64,000 bases of DNA from CAYMZZ01 sp047600605 (GCA_047600605.1 JASGKK010000001.1:558001-622000), one strand, 5' to 3'; shown: positions 24,713 to 34,490, numbered from the stretch's first letter. Numbers and translations are program-made. Notes: generated by a model from the letters alone, not told the origin.

Positions 24713-25847
24713 TCTTGCTGAAGCAAAGGCTCAATACAAACAGCCCCAGCACCGCCGCTACTGTAGATGCTATCAATATGGCTATTTTGGCATTGGTAAT
24801 AAAATGAGGTGCATCGCCAAAAGCCAGCAGCGTGATAAAGATGGCCATGGTAAATCCGATACCGGCCAGCAATCCTGCAGCACCTATCTGCTTCCAGTTT
24901 ACTTCCGACGGAAGAGTACACCAGCCAACGGTTACAGCCAGTGCACAGAAGAGTAAAATGCCCAGTGGCTTTCCTGCTACCAGCCCAAAAAATATACCCA
25001 GGCTACTGGAAGAAAAGAGTTCATCGGCCCAGCCCGCTTCGATGATAATACCCGTATTGGCCAGCGCAAATACAGGCAGAATAAAAAAGGATACAGGGCG
25101 ATGCAGGAAATGCTGCAGCTTATAGGAAATCGTTTTTTCACCGCCGCTTCCAAATGGTATGGCAAAAGCCAGCAATACGCCGGTGATGGTAGGATGCACT
25201 CCTGAATGCAGCATAAAGTACCACATGGCCACACCGGGTATCAGGTAAGCCCATAGCTTATGTACTTTAAGCCGGTTCAATACCAGCAGTCCCGCAAATA
25301 TGCCCAATGAGATGCCGAGATTAAGCAATACCACTCCTTTTGAATAAAAGAATGCGATGACCAGTATGGCACCCAGGTCATCGATCACAGCGAGTGCTGT
25401 CAGAAATATTTTGAGACCCGCAGGCACTTTATTGCCCATAAGTGATAGCATGCCGATCGCAAAAGCAATATCAGTTGCCATTGGAATACCTGCTCCCGGC
25501 TGTCCGGGAGTACCATAATTGAGCAACAGGTAAATGCCGGCCGGAACCAGCATGCCGCCTGCAGCTCCTATGACCGGAAGCAGGGCTGTCCGGATATTTG
25601 ATAACTCGCCTTTATAAATTTCGCGTTCAAGTTCCAGCCCGATCAACAGGAAGAAGATCACCATCAGACCATCATTGATCCAGTATTCGAGACTATAATC
25701 ACCCAGTTTGGTATGCCAGAAACCCACATAAGCCTCCCCCACACTGCTATTGGCCAGCAACAGGGATATAACGGTACAGCCTATTAATATAAATCCACCT
25801 GCTTTCTCGCTATTAAAAAAATCGGTGAACAGTTTTGTCAATCGCAT
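24693..25847 (-). CDS. nhaA: Na+/H+ antiporter NhaA
   Basis: A 384-residue inner-membrane protein with about 12 hydrophobic helices. It exchanges protons for Na+ and is activated at alkaline pH in studied members. Diagnostic blocks are WINDGLMVIFFLLIGLELERE (here split: INDGLMVIFF then LIGLELEREI, about 52-72), IPMATDIAFAIGMLSL (about 120-135) and the catalytic Asp pair in ALAVIDDLGAILVIA (about 152-166). The C-terminal AAVLGLFVLSL ends in a basic tail. It is convergent with the OstA-like gene. Confidence 0.95.
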   Translation of the reverse strand: MRLTKLFTDFFNSEKAGGFILIGCTVISLLLANSSVGEAYVGFWHTKLGDYSLEYWINDGLMVIFFLLIGLELEREIYKGELSNIRTALLPVIGAAGGMLVPAGIYLLLNYGTPGQPGAGIPMATDIAFAIGMLSLMGNKVPAGLKIFLTALAVIDDLGAILVIAFFYSKGVVLLNLGISLGIFAGLLVLNRLKVHKLWAYLIPGVAMWYFMLHSGVHPTITGVLLAFAIPFGSGGEKTISYKLQHFLHRPVSFFILPVFALANTGIIIEAGWADELFSSSSLGIFFGLVAGKPLGILLFCALAVTVGWCTLPSEVNWKQIGAAGLLAGIGFTMAIFITLLAFGDAPHFITNAKIAILIASTVAAVLGLFVLSLCFSKRKSINV

Positions 25848-25890
25848 AAGTCCGGACGTTGGTAAAAGGCGAAAATACCGATAAGTGAGA

Positions 25891-25944
25891 AAAGGTATAA
25901 AGGTTTAAAGGGTATAAGGGGTTTAAAGCGTATAAAGTGTAGAA
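25891..25944. repeat. Family C array at the left edge of the insertion sequence
   Basis: Forward words GGTATAAA, GGTTTAAA, GGGTATAAGG, GGTTTAAA and GCGTATAAA, ending 6 bp before the IS left end. A short ATATAAAGGGTTT stretch after the IS (27144-27156) may be the other part of an interrupted array. Confidence 0.65.
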
Positions 25945-25950
25945 GTTAAG

Positions 25951-27131
25951 ACTTGATCTGACAGTTGGGGTTAATTTAGAGTAACGACAAACTAAATTAA
26001 TAACCCCCAAAAGTCAGATCATGAACTCTGAAACTAAGTTAATCAAATCCCGCATTGGCCTGCTCAACCTGGCTGAACAATTGAACAACGTCACCCGTGC
26101 CTGTAAGTTAATGGGCACCAGCCGGGACAGTTTTTACCGCATCAAACAGTTATATGATACCGGTGGAGAAGAGGCGCTGCGGGAGATCAGCCGCCGCAAA
26201 CCTGTACCGAAGAACCGGGTCAATCCGGCTGTGGAAGAAGCTGTTGTGAAGATGGCCTTTGACTATCCGGCCTATGGTCAGTTCCGGATCAGCAATGAAT
26301 TACGCAAACAGGGCATTTTTATCTCCGCTGCAGGGGTCCGTTGTGTGTGGCAGCGCCATGACCTGGAAGTCTTCGAAAAGCGGTTAAAGGCCCTGGAAGT
26401 CCGTGTTGCTCAGGCTGGGCTGATCCTTACAGAAGCTCAGTTGATAGCCCTGGAGCGTAAAAGGGAGAAACTGGAGGCCCATGGCGAAATAGAAACGGAG
26501 CATCCAGGTTACCTGGGTTCACAGGATACCTACTACGTTGGAACAATCAAGGGGGTTGGCCGTATTTATCAGCAGACTTTCATTGATACTTACAGCCGTG
26601 TAGCTTTTGCAAAACTGTATACCAGCAGGCATGCTATTACAGCGGCAGATATACTCAATGACAAGGTTCTTCCCTTCTTTGAACAGCAACAAATACCCCT
26701 GCTGCGGATACTCACCGACCGCGGTACCGAGTTTAATGGAAGACCTGAAAGCCATGAGTACGCTCTGTACCTACAGATCGAAGGAGTCGATCATAGCAAG
26801 ACAAAAGTTCGTCATCCCCAAAGCAACGGTATCTGCGAACGCCTGCATCGAACGATGCAGGAGGAGTTCTATGCCATCACATTCCGTAAAAAATTATACC
26901 AGAATCTGGAAACGCTCCAACACGACCTGGATCAGTGGCTGGAGTTCTACAACAACGAAAGACCACACAGTGGCAGATACTGCTTTGGCAAAACCCCCAT
27001 GCTTACCTTTACTGAATCTATTACCTTAGCTAAACAAAAACTGCTGAACCAGGTAAGTTCAGCAGCCTAACTAATTTAATCGGCATCCCTTTTGAAAATT
27101 AAAAAATTAATCCTCAACTGTCAGATCAAGT
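25951..27131 (+). mobile_element. IS481-family insertion sequence
   Basis: About 1,181 bp bounded by inverted repeats: left ACTTGATCTGACAGTTGGGG, right (reverse complement) ACTTGATCTGACAGTTGAGG. The match continues as ATTAATTT beyond that with one change. One intact transposase gene occupies most of it. The immediate flanks (GTTAAG on the left, ACTGAC on the right) do not match, so no target-site duplication is visible. It is inserted between nhaA and the small barrel gene. Confidence 0.9.
26021..27070 (+). CDS. IS481-type transposase
   Basis: A 349-residue DDE transposase. The N-terminal helix-turn-helix region includes NNVTRACKLMGTSRDSFYRI (about 22-41) and YGQFRISNELRKQGI. The rve catalytic core has the three acidic residues in FIDTYSRVAFAKL (first Asp), ILTDRGTEFNG (second Asp) and NGICERLHRTMQEEFY (Glu). 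The C-terminal FYNNERPHSG is the family hallmark. No frameshift or stop is present, so the element is probably active or recently so. Confidence 0.93.
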   Translation: MNSETKLIKSRIGLLNLAEQLNNVTRACKLMGTSRDSFYRIKQLYDTGGEEALREISRRKPVPKNRVNPAVEEAVVKMAFDYPAYGQFRISNELRKQGIFISAAGVRCVWQRHDLEVFEKRLKALEVRVAQAGLILTEAQLIALERKREKLEAHGEIETEHPGYLGSQDTYYVGTIKGVGRIYQQTFIDTYSRVAFAKLYTSRHAITAADILNDKVLPFFEQQQIPLLRILTDRGTEFNGRPESHEYALYLQIEGVDHSKTKVRHPQSNGICERLHRTMQEEFYAITFRKKLYQNLETLQHDLDQWLEFYNNERPHSGRYCFGKTPMLTFTESITLAKQKLLNQVSSAA

Positions 27132-27187
27132 ACTGACTATTACATATAAAGGGTTTGCAGACCTCCTCTCCTCTTTTTCCTTCCGCC

Positions 27188-27240
27188 CTATACCTTCGGC
27201 CTTACTTATCACTTAAAACCTAAAACTTATAACTCACACC
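27188..27240. repeat. Inverted-orientation family D-like words
   Basis: CTTACTTATCACTTAAAACCTAAAACTTATAACTC-type DNA (given here only as its words: ACTTATC, ACTTAAA, ACTTATA) lies right of the IS and upstream of the small barrel gene. Its forward partner was not found nearby. Confidence 0.45.
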
Positions 27241-27311
27241 TTACTTTTGCATTTTATTTAGACTTTACTGGCACATTATTTCGTTATGCTGCCATAAAAC
27301 TTTCATCTGTT

Positions 27312-27794
27312 ATGAATAAAACAATCTCCGCCCTGCTGGTAGCAACCGCGCTTTTCTTTGTGTCTTCTGCTTCTGCACAGAATTACAAAACAGCGCTGGG
27401 TGTGCGTCTCAGCAGCAGCCAGGCCATGGTCAATAATTCCATTTCCTTAAAACATTTTTTAAATGAGCGGTCTGCCGTGGAAGCCCTGTTCTCCTTTGGC
27501 GATCCGCTGGCACTGGGTGCCCTTTATGAAGTGCATAAGCCATTTGCCAGCGAAGGGCTGCAATGGTTTTATGGCGGAGGCGCCTACCTCGGGTTTGTAA
27601 AGACATTCAATCCCACCAAAAACCGCAATGAAACCGATGCCAACTTTGGTGCAATGGGCGTGCTGGGCCTTGACTATAAATTTGCCAACATCCCACTCAA
27701 TCTCTCACTTGACTGGAAACCTGAGCTCAACCTGGTCACCGATATCAATTTCGAACCGGCAGCGGTAGGGTTTACGGCGCGGTTTACTTTCTAA
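27312..27794 (+). CDS. Small outer-membrane beta-barrel protein
   Basis: A 160-residue protein with a signal peptide ending in SSASAQ (about 22). The mature protein has alternating hydrophobic strands and glycine turns (YKTALGVRLSSSQ, ALGALYEVHKP, WFYGGGAYLGFV, LGLDYKFANIPLNLSLDWKP) and ends in FTARFTF, the aromatic C-terminus of outer-membrane barrels. Eight strands would fit the length. Function unknown. TACTTTTG at 27242-27249 could be its -7 promoter element. The stop is followed directly by family C repeats. Confidence 0.75.
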   Translation: MNKTISALLVATALFFVSSASAQNYKTALGVRLSSSQAMVNNSISLKHFLNERSAVEALFSFGDPLALGALYEVHKPFASEGLQWFYGGGAYLGFVKTFNPTKNRNETDANFGAMGVLGLDYKFANIPLNLSLDWKPELNLVTDINFEPAAVGFTARFTF

Positions 27795-27796
27795 GA

Positions 27797-27890
27797 AAGT
27801 ATAAAGGTCAAACGTTTAAAAGTATAAAGGTTTAAGGGATGTTTTCCTTTAAACCTTTATACTTTTTGCCTTTTATACCTTTTTCTCGTT
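27797..27890. terminator. Family C inverted pair after the small barrel gene
   Basis: Forward words (AAGTATAAAGG, GTTTAAAAGTATAAAGG) begin 3 bp after the stop and face inverted words (CCTTTAAACCTTTATACTTT and more). They would fold into a hairpin of about 20 bp and probably end the transcript. Confidence 0.55.
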
Positions 27891-27996
27891 TTCCACAACT
27901 TGCGGGGGATTTCCACATTCTTGCAGATTTTTTCAGGTTTTTGCGTTTTTGTGCAGGAATTTAATCTATATTTAACATGCTATCCAAAACTGAAGC

Positions 27997-28746
27997 ATGC
28001 TAAAGAAGGAACGACAATCTTATATATTGCAGCAGGTCAACCTGCACAATAAGGTGCTGTCCTCTTCATTGAGCGTCGATATCAAAGTGTCGGAAGACAC
28101 CGTACGGCGCGATCTGCAGGAGCTGGCCGAAGAAGGCAAGCTCATTAAAGTACATGGTGGCGCTCTCTCCCGTTCCTTCAGTCAGGTGCACGTACCCAGT
28201 AATGGGGTTTACTCGCAGGCACAAAAAAGAAAAATCGCTCAGAAAGCCATTGGTCTCATCGGTAACGGCATGTTTGTACTCACAGGCGGTGGTACTACTA
28301 TTGTAGAAATGGCCCGGATGCTGCCTCCACAGCTGAAGGCTACATTCATTTCAGGTAGTATTGCAGCCATACTGGAGTACATGGATCATCCCAATATTGA
28401 TGTGATCCTGATTGGTGATAAAATTTCCAAAAGCTCAAAGATTACTGTAGGTCCTGAAGCTATTGCCAAGATCAGGCAACTGAAGGCAGATATCTGTTTT
28501 CTGGGGACCAATGCCATCGACATTCAGAATGGTGTGACAGATAACGACTGGGAAGTGGTTCATCTGAAAAAAGCCATGATCGAATCATCGAGAAAAGTGG
28601 TATGCCTGTCCATCGCTGAAAAGATCAACACCTATCAGCCAATTCAGATCTGTGAACTGAGCAAAATTGATATCCTTATTACGGAGCTTTCTCCGGAAGA
28701 CCCTTTGCTGAAACCCTATGCCGACGCCGGTATCCAGATCATGTAA
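27997..28746 (+). CDS. DeoR/GlpR-family transcriptional regulator
   Basis: A 249-residue regulator. The N-terminal winged helix (about 4-57) contains SVDIKVSEDTVRRDLQELAE and KLIKVHGGALS, the standard DeoR pattern. The C-terminal sugar-phosphate sensor fold contains IGNGMFVLTGGGTTIVEMAR (about 88-107), FLGTNAIDIQNGVTD and VCLSIAEKINT. Members usually repress sugar catabolism genes and respond to a phosphorylated sugar. It precedes the susC gene by 56 bp in the same direction and is the obvious candidate regulator of the SusCD locus. Confidence 0.9.
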   Translation: MLKKERQSYILQQVNLHNKVLSSSLSVDIKVSEDTVRRDLQELAEEGKLIKVHGGALSRSFSQVHVPSNGVYSQAQKRKIAQKAIGLIGNGMFVLTGGGTTIVEMARMLPPQLKATFISGSIAAILEYMDHPNIDVILIGDKISKSSKITVGPEAIAKIRQLKADICFLGTNAIDIQNGVTDNDWEVVHLKKAMIESSRKVVCLSIAEKINTYQPIQICELSKIDILITELSPEDPLLKPYADAGIQIM

Positions 28747-28802
28747 ATACCGGGATGATTTTTTAAAACTGCTTAATTACATATTTTTAAAACAACACAG
28801 CT

Positions 28803-31800
28803 ATGAGAAAAACTCTCCAGTTAGTAGTAGCATTGTGCTCACTGCTGCTTTTCATACCTGGTTTCGTCCAGGCACAGCAGCGAACCGTTAGCGGCACAAT
28901 TCTCTCGGATGATAATAAGACCCCGCTACAGGGTGTTACTATCCGGGTAAAGGGAACCACCCGGATCACACAAACCGATGCGAATGGTAAATTCAGTATC
29001 GCCGCGGCTCCCGGCGAAACTCTCCAGGTCTCTTATGTAGGATATGAGACACAGGAGGTAAAACCCGGGCAAAGCACTACCCTCGGTATCACCTTAAAAT
29101 CTATTGACGGCACCCTCGGTGAGGTGATTGTGACCGCCATGGACATCAAGCGCAACCCGCGTGAGCTGGGTTATTCGGCGCAAAAAGTGGATGGCGGAGA
29201 AGTAGCTCAGACACAACGGGAGAATTTTCTGAATGGTCTCGCCGGACGTGTAGCTGGTCTGACCGTTAACCCCACCGGTGGCCAGGCTGGTTCTTCTACT
29301 GCCATCGTACTGCGTGGTTTCAACTCAATGGCACTGGACAATCAGCCCCTCTTTGTAATCGACGGGGTGATCGTAGATAACTCTACGGTAAATGAAACCA
29401 GTGGCAGCAATACCGGCCTGGGCCTGGTAGAAAACTCTACCCGCAATATCGCCCAGACTGCCAACCGCAGCAACGATTACACAAACCGTATAGCTGACCT
29501 TAACCCTAATGACATTGAAAGTTATACCATCCTGAAAGGCCCTGAAGCCACGGCACTTTATGGCAGCCAGGCCAGTTCAGGTGCCATTATCATCACTACC
29601 AAAAAAGGTAAAACCGATGGTAAACTCCGCCTTGCTTATGACAACTCTTTCCGCTTCTCCAAGCTGACCCGTTTTCCGGATTACAGCACCAAGTGGAGTC
29701 CCGGTCGTAATGGCGCTCCCCAGGGAGATTTCTATTATTTTGGGCCCGCCTATACCGGCAGCGAACAGACCTACGACAATGTCGATGCCTTTTTCCAGAC
29801 AGGTTTTGCACAAACACATAATCTGAGTGCCGATTTTGGTAAAAAGAATGCCAGCTTCCGCGCATCCGGATCTGCTTTTGATCAGGAAGGTGTAGTACCT
29901 GAAAATAAATTCAAACGGTATACAGCACGTCTTACCAACAATACTAAAATCGGTAAGTTCCTGGAGTTTACCCCTTCTATCTCTTATGTACGTACAACCA
30001 ACGATAAACCCAAACGTGGTGCTGGCAGCTACCTGCTCAACCTGCTGCTGTGGCCCACAACGAATGATGTACGTGACTATATGAATCCCGATGGCACAAA
30101 AGATCTCGTATATGCCTCTGCGCCTAACAGTGAGATCGATAACCCATTCTTCAGTGTGTACAACAACAAAGGATATGATAAAACAGATCGCGTAACCGGT
30201 ACTCTGGGTGTAAACATCACCCCTACGGACTGGCTGACAATCTCGGGTCGTTTTGGTCTCGATCATTTCCGCACAGAAGGCTGGTCATTCTACCACCCCC
30301 TCTCTGCCATTCTTACCAAGGGTTCTGGCGGTCAGCAGGACAATTATTATGTGAACTATACAGGATATAACCATACCATCACAGCTACTGCCAACAAGAA
30401 ATTTGGAAAGTTTGGTGTCCGTGTACTGGGCGGTACCATGTGGCAGGATTACAAACGTGAAATGTATTCCATTCTGGGTACCAACCTGGTTGACTCTGTG
30501 AATTCTGCAGGCCAGATGGTTAAGAATAATCAGGTAGTCTCACAAAATGAGATCATGTCATGGATGGGAGACAGTAGTCGTACCCGTGTCAATACACGAC
30601 AATACCTGAGCCGTGCATTGAGAAACCCCGGTGAATATAACTATACGCTGAACCGTCAGCTGGCCTTTTTTGGCGAAGCTTCTTTCAGCTTCAATAACAT
30701 GATTTTCCTGACCTATTCTCACCGGTTCGAAACATCTTCTATTTTCCCCAAAGCTTACCGCAACTACAATTATCCTGCAGGTAGCCTTAGCCTGATCATG
30801 ACAGACATTCTTCCTGAGCTGAAGCAAAACAAGATCCTCAGCTACTGGAAACTGCGTACTTCACTGGCCAGCACTGCCCGCTCCAGTTCTCCATACGCCA
30901 ATCAGTCTGTATTCACCAATTCACTGTCAAGCGGTGGAGGCTACTACTATGGCTTTAACAACAACAACTTCTACCTGGAGCCCGAAATTCAGCGTACGTA
31001 TGAGATCGGTTCTGAATTCCGCCTTTTCCGCAGCAAACTGGGCCTGGAGGTTACTTACTATAATACGCTCAACAAAAAACAAATTGCCGAAAACTTCCGT
31101 GCCAGCTATGGCACCGGTTATGTGCTGAACACGATCAACGTAGGTACTACCCGCAATGAAGGTATTGAGATCATGCTGGATGCCGGTATCGTAAACCACA
31201 GTGATTTTGGCTGGAACATGCGTTTCAACGTCAACAAAATGTGGAACAAAGTGGTATCACTGCCTTCCAACGTTCCGGAGTTTTATATCTCTGATACCTG
31301 GACGTTTGGCAATGCCCGCGGCGGTCTGATCACCGGTGGTCCTACTACAGCCATTACCGCTTATGGATATCAGCGTAACAATGCCGGTCAGATACTGATA
31401 GACCCGGCATCTGGTCTGCCGCTGGTTGACCAGACATTTAAAGTACGGGGCGACCGTAATCCTGACCTGTCTGTAGGTTGGGTAAACAGCTTCCGTTACA
31501 AAAACTGGAACCTGAGCTTCCTGTGGGATCTGAAACTGGGTGGCGATGTATTTAATGCTACTGATATGTACCTGACTGCCCGTGGAGTTAGCGCCCGTAC
31601 TGATGACCGGCTCACTCCCCGTATTGTTTCGGGTGTCTTGAAAGACGGTAAAGAAAACAGCAGCAACCCTACTGCAAATACGATTACTATCATTCCCGGA
31701 TACAATGATACCTATTATGGTAGCGTCGGTGGTACAACCAGCCTTCCCGAAGAAGAGTTTATTGAGAAAGACATTAACTGGTTCCGTCTGCGTGACATCA

Positions 31801-32030
31801 CACTTTCCTATACACTGCCTTCCAAGCTGATCGGCCGCTGGAAATTTGTGAAATCGCTCAGCATTTTTGCTACCGGCAATGATCTGGTACTGTTCACCAA
31901 CTATTCAGGAGCTGATCCTTCCGTGAGTGGCAACACAGCCGGTACACGTGGTGTAGGTGGCTGGGGATTTGACTACGGTAATATAGCTGCACCTGTCAGC
32001 TACAACTTTGGTCTGCGTGCCTCCTTCTAA
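28803..32030 (+). CDS. SusC/RagA-type TonB-linked outer-membrane transporter
   Basis: A 1,075-residue TonB-dependent importer. The signal peptide ends near VQAQQ (about 25). A carboxypeptidase-like domain (about 28-100) holds VSGTILSDDNKTPLQGVTI and LQVSYVGYETQEV. The plug follows at about 110-230, with LRGFNSMALDNQPLFVIDGV and NDIESYTILKGPEATALYGS, both SusC signatures. The remaining 800 residues form the barrel and end in NFGLRASF. It imports a substrate captured by the SusD lipoprotein encoded 36 bp downstream. No glycoside hydrolase or protease gene accompanies the pair, so the substrate cannot be named. Confidence 0.93.
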   Translation: MRKTLQLVVALCSLLLFIPGFVQAQQRTVSGTILSDDNKTPLQGVTIRVKGTTRITQTDANGKFSIAAAPGETLQVSYVGYETQEVKPGQSTTLGITLKSIDGTLGEVIVTAMDIKRNPRELGYSAQKVDGGEVAQTQRENFLNGLAGRVAGLTVNPTGGQAGSSTAIVLRGFNSMALDNQPLFVIDGVIVDNSTVNETSGSNTGLGLVENSTRNIAQTANRSNDYTNRIADLNPNDIESYTILKGPEATALYGSQASSGAIIITTKKGKTDGKLRLAYDNSFRFSKLTRFPDYSTKWSPGRNGAPQGDFYYFGPAYTGSEQTYDNVDAFFQTGFAQTHNLSADFGKKNASFRASGSAFDQEGVVPENKFKRYTARLTNNTKIGKFLEFTPSISYVRTTNDKPKRGAGSYLLNLLLWPTTNDVRDYMNPDGTKDLVYASAPNSEIDNPFFSVYNNKGYDKTDRVTGTLGVNITPTDWLTISGRFGLDHFRTEGWSFYHPLSAILTKGSGGQQDNYYVNYTGYNHTITATANKKFGKFGVRVLGGTMWQDYKREMYSILGTNLVDSVNSAGQMVKNNQVVSQNEIMSWMGDSSRTRVNTRQYLSRALRNPGEYNYTLNRQLAFFGEASFSFNNMIFLTYSHRFETSSIFPKAYRNYNYPAGSLSLIMTDILPELKQNKILSYWKLRTSLASTARSSSPYANQSVFTNSLSSGGGYYYGFNNNNFYLEPEIQRTYEIGSEFRLFRSKLGLEVTYYNTLNKKQIAENFRASYGTGYVLNTINVGTTRNEGIEIMLDAGIVNHSDFGWNMRFNVNKMWNKVVSLPSNVPEFYISDTWTFGNARGGLITGGPTTAITAYGYQRNNAGQILIDPASGLPLVDQTFKVRGDRNPDLSVGWVNSFRYKNWNLSFLWDLKLGGDVFNATDMYLTARGVSARTDDRLTPRIVSGVLKDGKENSSNPTANTITIIPGYNDTYYGSVGGTTSLPEEEFIEKDINWFRLRDITLSYTLPSKLIGRWKFVKSLSIFATGNDLVLFTNYSGADPSVSGNTAGTRGVGGWGFDYGNIAAPVSYNFGLRASF

Positions 32031-32066
32031 TCACAGCAAAACCTGATCAACTAAAAAAAGTAAACA

Positions 32067-33719
32067 ATGAAAAGATTTATTATAGCATTCGGTTTTCTGG
32101 CCAGCGCCTCAGTTATGCTGACCCGCTGTACCAAGAAAATAGATGAAGCATATGCCAACCCCAATGCGGATGTACGGGTACCCATAGAAGAAATGCTGCC
32201 CAACATGATTGCCACTATGGCAACCAATGGAGCGGGGCACGGTCCGCTCAACGATATCCGTTTTATTGGTAAATACATCCAGAATTTTGTATTCTGCAAT
32301 ACAGGCGGCCGATATGATCAAATGGGTGGCACCACCGGTACCAGCGATAATGCTGCGTCCATCTGGCGTACCCATTTCTATGATCTGGGACAAAACGTAC
32401 TCAAAATGATCGAATGGGGTACAGAGGAAGGCAAATGGGATTATGTAGGTGCCGGTCAGGCCATACTGGCATGGAGCTGGCTCACTCTTTCTGATTACCA
32501 CGGCGAAGTGATTGATGTAAATGAAGCATTCAACACCAGCGCCCTTACCTTCAAATATGGCACACAGGAGCAGGTATACAATCACGTAAAACAGCTTTGT
32601 TATACTGCGCTGGAAAATCTCAACAAAGCCGGCGACCAGGCCAATTTTGCCAAAGGCGATGCATTCTTTTACAATGGTGACAATGCCAAGTGGAAAAAGT
32701 TTGTAAACGGTATCATGGCACGCTTGTATAACCACCTTTCCAACAAAACCATTTACAATGCAGATTCGGTGGTATACTACTGCAACAATTCTATCCTGGC
32801 CAATGCAGACAATGCGCTGGTAAAGTTTGCCAATACCGGTATCAGCGGTACTGCCAACTTCTTTGGCCCGCTGCGTGGCAACCTCGCCAGCACTGTTATT
32901 TCTACCGAAACCGCCATTCGTCAGGGCGCTTTCATTGCCAACCTGATGTCCGGAGCCAACAACGCTTTCCTGACTGTAGAAGATCCCCGTGCATGGTATA
33001 TGCTTCGCCCCAATGCGAACAATACTTTTGTAGGATTACAGCCCAATAAAGGGCAAACAATAATTGGTGCCAATGACCGGCCCGAAAGTTTCTGGGGTAT
33101 CAGTCAGGTAAGTGGCGTAAGTAATACCACACCCTCCAATGATGCCAATTGCCGTTTCCTGTTCCGCAACGATTCTCCGTTCCCGGTCATGACCGCTTCT
33201 GAGATCGCTTTCATCAAGGCAGAAGCACTGTTTCGTAAAGGTGACAAACCAGGCGCACTCACTGCTTATAAGAATGGCATTGACCTCAACTTCGATATGC
33301 TGACCACTACCTATGCAGCGGGCATACCCACCGGACGTGAAATCACTCCGACAATGAAAACCAATTTCCTCAACAATGCGCTGGTAGTGCCTGCATCCGG
33401 CAACGATCTTACTCTTACCAAGATCATGCTGCAGAAATATATTTCACTCTATATTCATGGAGCCTGCGAAACCTGGGTTGATATGCGTCGTTTTCACTAT
33501 ACAGATATTGATGCGCTTACTGGTCAGCAGGTATACCGCGACTTTGTACCACCCAGTGGCACTGATTTGAATACAGATAATGCCGGTAAACTGGTATATC
33601 GTGTACGCCCCCGTTACAACTCAGAATATGTGTGGAATATGAATGAGCTGATCCGTATTGGTGCAGATCCTGCCCATGCCGATTATCATACCAAGGAATG
33701 CTGGTTCTCTCAACCCTAA
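32067..33719 (+). CDS. SusD/RagB-type nutrient-binding lipoprotein
   Basis: A 550-residue surface lipoprotein partner of the SusC protein. The signal peptide ends at Cys21 (VMLTRC). Helical TPR-like segments include AWSWLTLSDYHGEVIDVNEA and YNHVKQLCYTALENLNKAGD. The late FPVMTASEIAFIKAEALFRKG and KYISLYIHGACETWVDMRRF are the usual SusD landmarks. It resembles the SusD-like_2 group more than classical SusD. It follows susC by 36 bp and precedes the DUF4397 gene by 27 bp, so the three form an operon. Confidence 0.9.
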   Translation: MKRFIIAFGFLASASVMLTRCTKKIDEAYANPNADVRVPIEEMLPNMIATMATNGAGHGPLNDIRFIGKYIQNFVFCNTGGRYDQMGGTTGTSDNAASIWRTHFYDLGQNVLKMIEWGTEEGKWDYVGAGQAILAWSWLTLSDYHGEVIDVNEAFNTSALTFKYGTQEQVYNHVKQLCYTALENLNKAGDQANFAKGDAFFYNGDNAKWKKFVNGIMARLYNHLSNKTIYNADSVVYYCNNSILANADNALVKFANTGISGTANFFGPLRGNLASTVISTETAIRQGAFIANLMSGANNAFLTVEDPRAWYMLRPNANNTFVGLQPNKGQTIIGANDRPESFWGISQVSGVSNTTPSNDANCRFLFRNDSPFPVMTASEIAFIKAEALFRKGDKPGALTAYKNGIDLNFDMLTTTYAAGIPTGREITPTMKTNFLNNALVVPASGNDLTLTKIMLQKYISLYIHGACETWVDMRRFHYTDIDALTGQQVYRDFVPPSGTDLNTDNAGKLVYRVRPRYNSEYVWNMNELIRIGADPAHADYHTKECWFSQP

Positions 33720-33746
33720 ACCACCAAACTCTAAAACCAAACAACA

Positions 33747-34466
33747 ATGAAAGCACTTAATATATTCATGGCGGGTTGCGGGTTGGCAGCTACCCTGCTT
33801 TTTATGCCATCGTGCAAAAAAGACCTGGACCCCACTATTAAGGAGGAAAGTAACCTGGTCAATACCTCGCAGGTACAGCTTTACAACGCTATTGTAGGCA
33901 GCAACCGCAATTATGTTTACGTCGATACCAAACCATTGAATGGAGCCACCATTGCGTATGGAGCGTCATTCCCGAGCAATGCCTATAGCTTTTCTGTGCC
34001 ATCCGGGTTCAGGGCATTTCTGTTAAAAGATACCCTTGTAACGAGCACGCAGTTGCAGTTGTCATTTGCAGAAAACCTGCAATCGCAGAAGAATTACACC
34101 ATTTTCGCCTACGATACGATCACTGCGCCCAAACAACTTACCGTAGAAACGAAGCTGGAGATCCCGACAGATACTACGGCACGGGTTCGTTTTGCCAACT
34201 TCCTGTACTCCACTGCTGCTTTGCCAGCAGTTGATGTATACTCGGTAAAACGCCAGGCTAATGTATTTTCAGGTGTGATTAAAACAGGCGTTACAGATTT
34301 TATACCTTATGCATCCGCACTCAATGACACCCTGCTGGTACGCTGGACAGGTACTACTACACAGGTAATAGCGCTCAATGGATTCAATCCTACGCAGAAG
34401 AGAAGCTACACCGTTATTGTCAGAGGTGGCGCTACAAGAGCCATCAGTTCATTCGCGAATCGTTAA
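33747..34466 (+). CDS. DUF4397 lipoprotein
   Basis: A 239-residue lipoprotein (lipobox MPSC, Cys about 23). The two beta-sandwich halves resemble each other: VQLYNAIVGSNRNYVYVDTK and VRFANFLYSTAALPAVDVYS both start with the DUF4397 pattern of a strand, short spacer and V-D-x-Y. The end is SYTVIVRGGATR. DUF4397 proteins are cell-surface components, often third genes of SusCD operons, where they may bind the substrate. A strong terminator follows 24 bp after the stop. Confidence 0.8.
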   Translation: MKALNIFMAGCGLAATLLFMPSCKKDLDPTIKEESNLVNTSQVQLYNAIVGSNRNYVYVDTKPLNGATIAYGASFPSNAYSFSVPSGFRAFLLKDTLVTSTQLQLSFAENLQSQKNYTIFAYDTITAPKQLTVETKLEIPTDTTARVRFANFLYSTAALPAVDVYSVKRQANVFSGVIKTGVTDFIPYASALNDTLLVRWTGTTTQVIALNGFNPTQKRSYTVIVRGGATRAISSFANR

Positions 34467-34490
34467 GCAGTATAGCAGTTGTTTTTATTA

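Noticed and set aside
25945..27137. Target-site duplication of the IS481 element
   Set aside because: The flanks GTTAAG and ACTGAC do not match, and shifting the ends by up to 4 bp gives no duplication.
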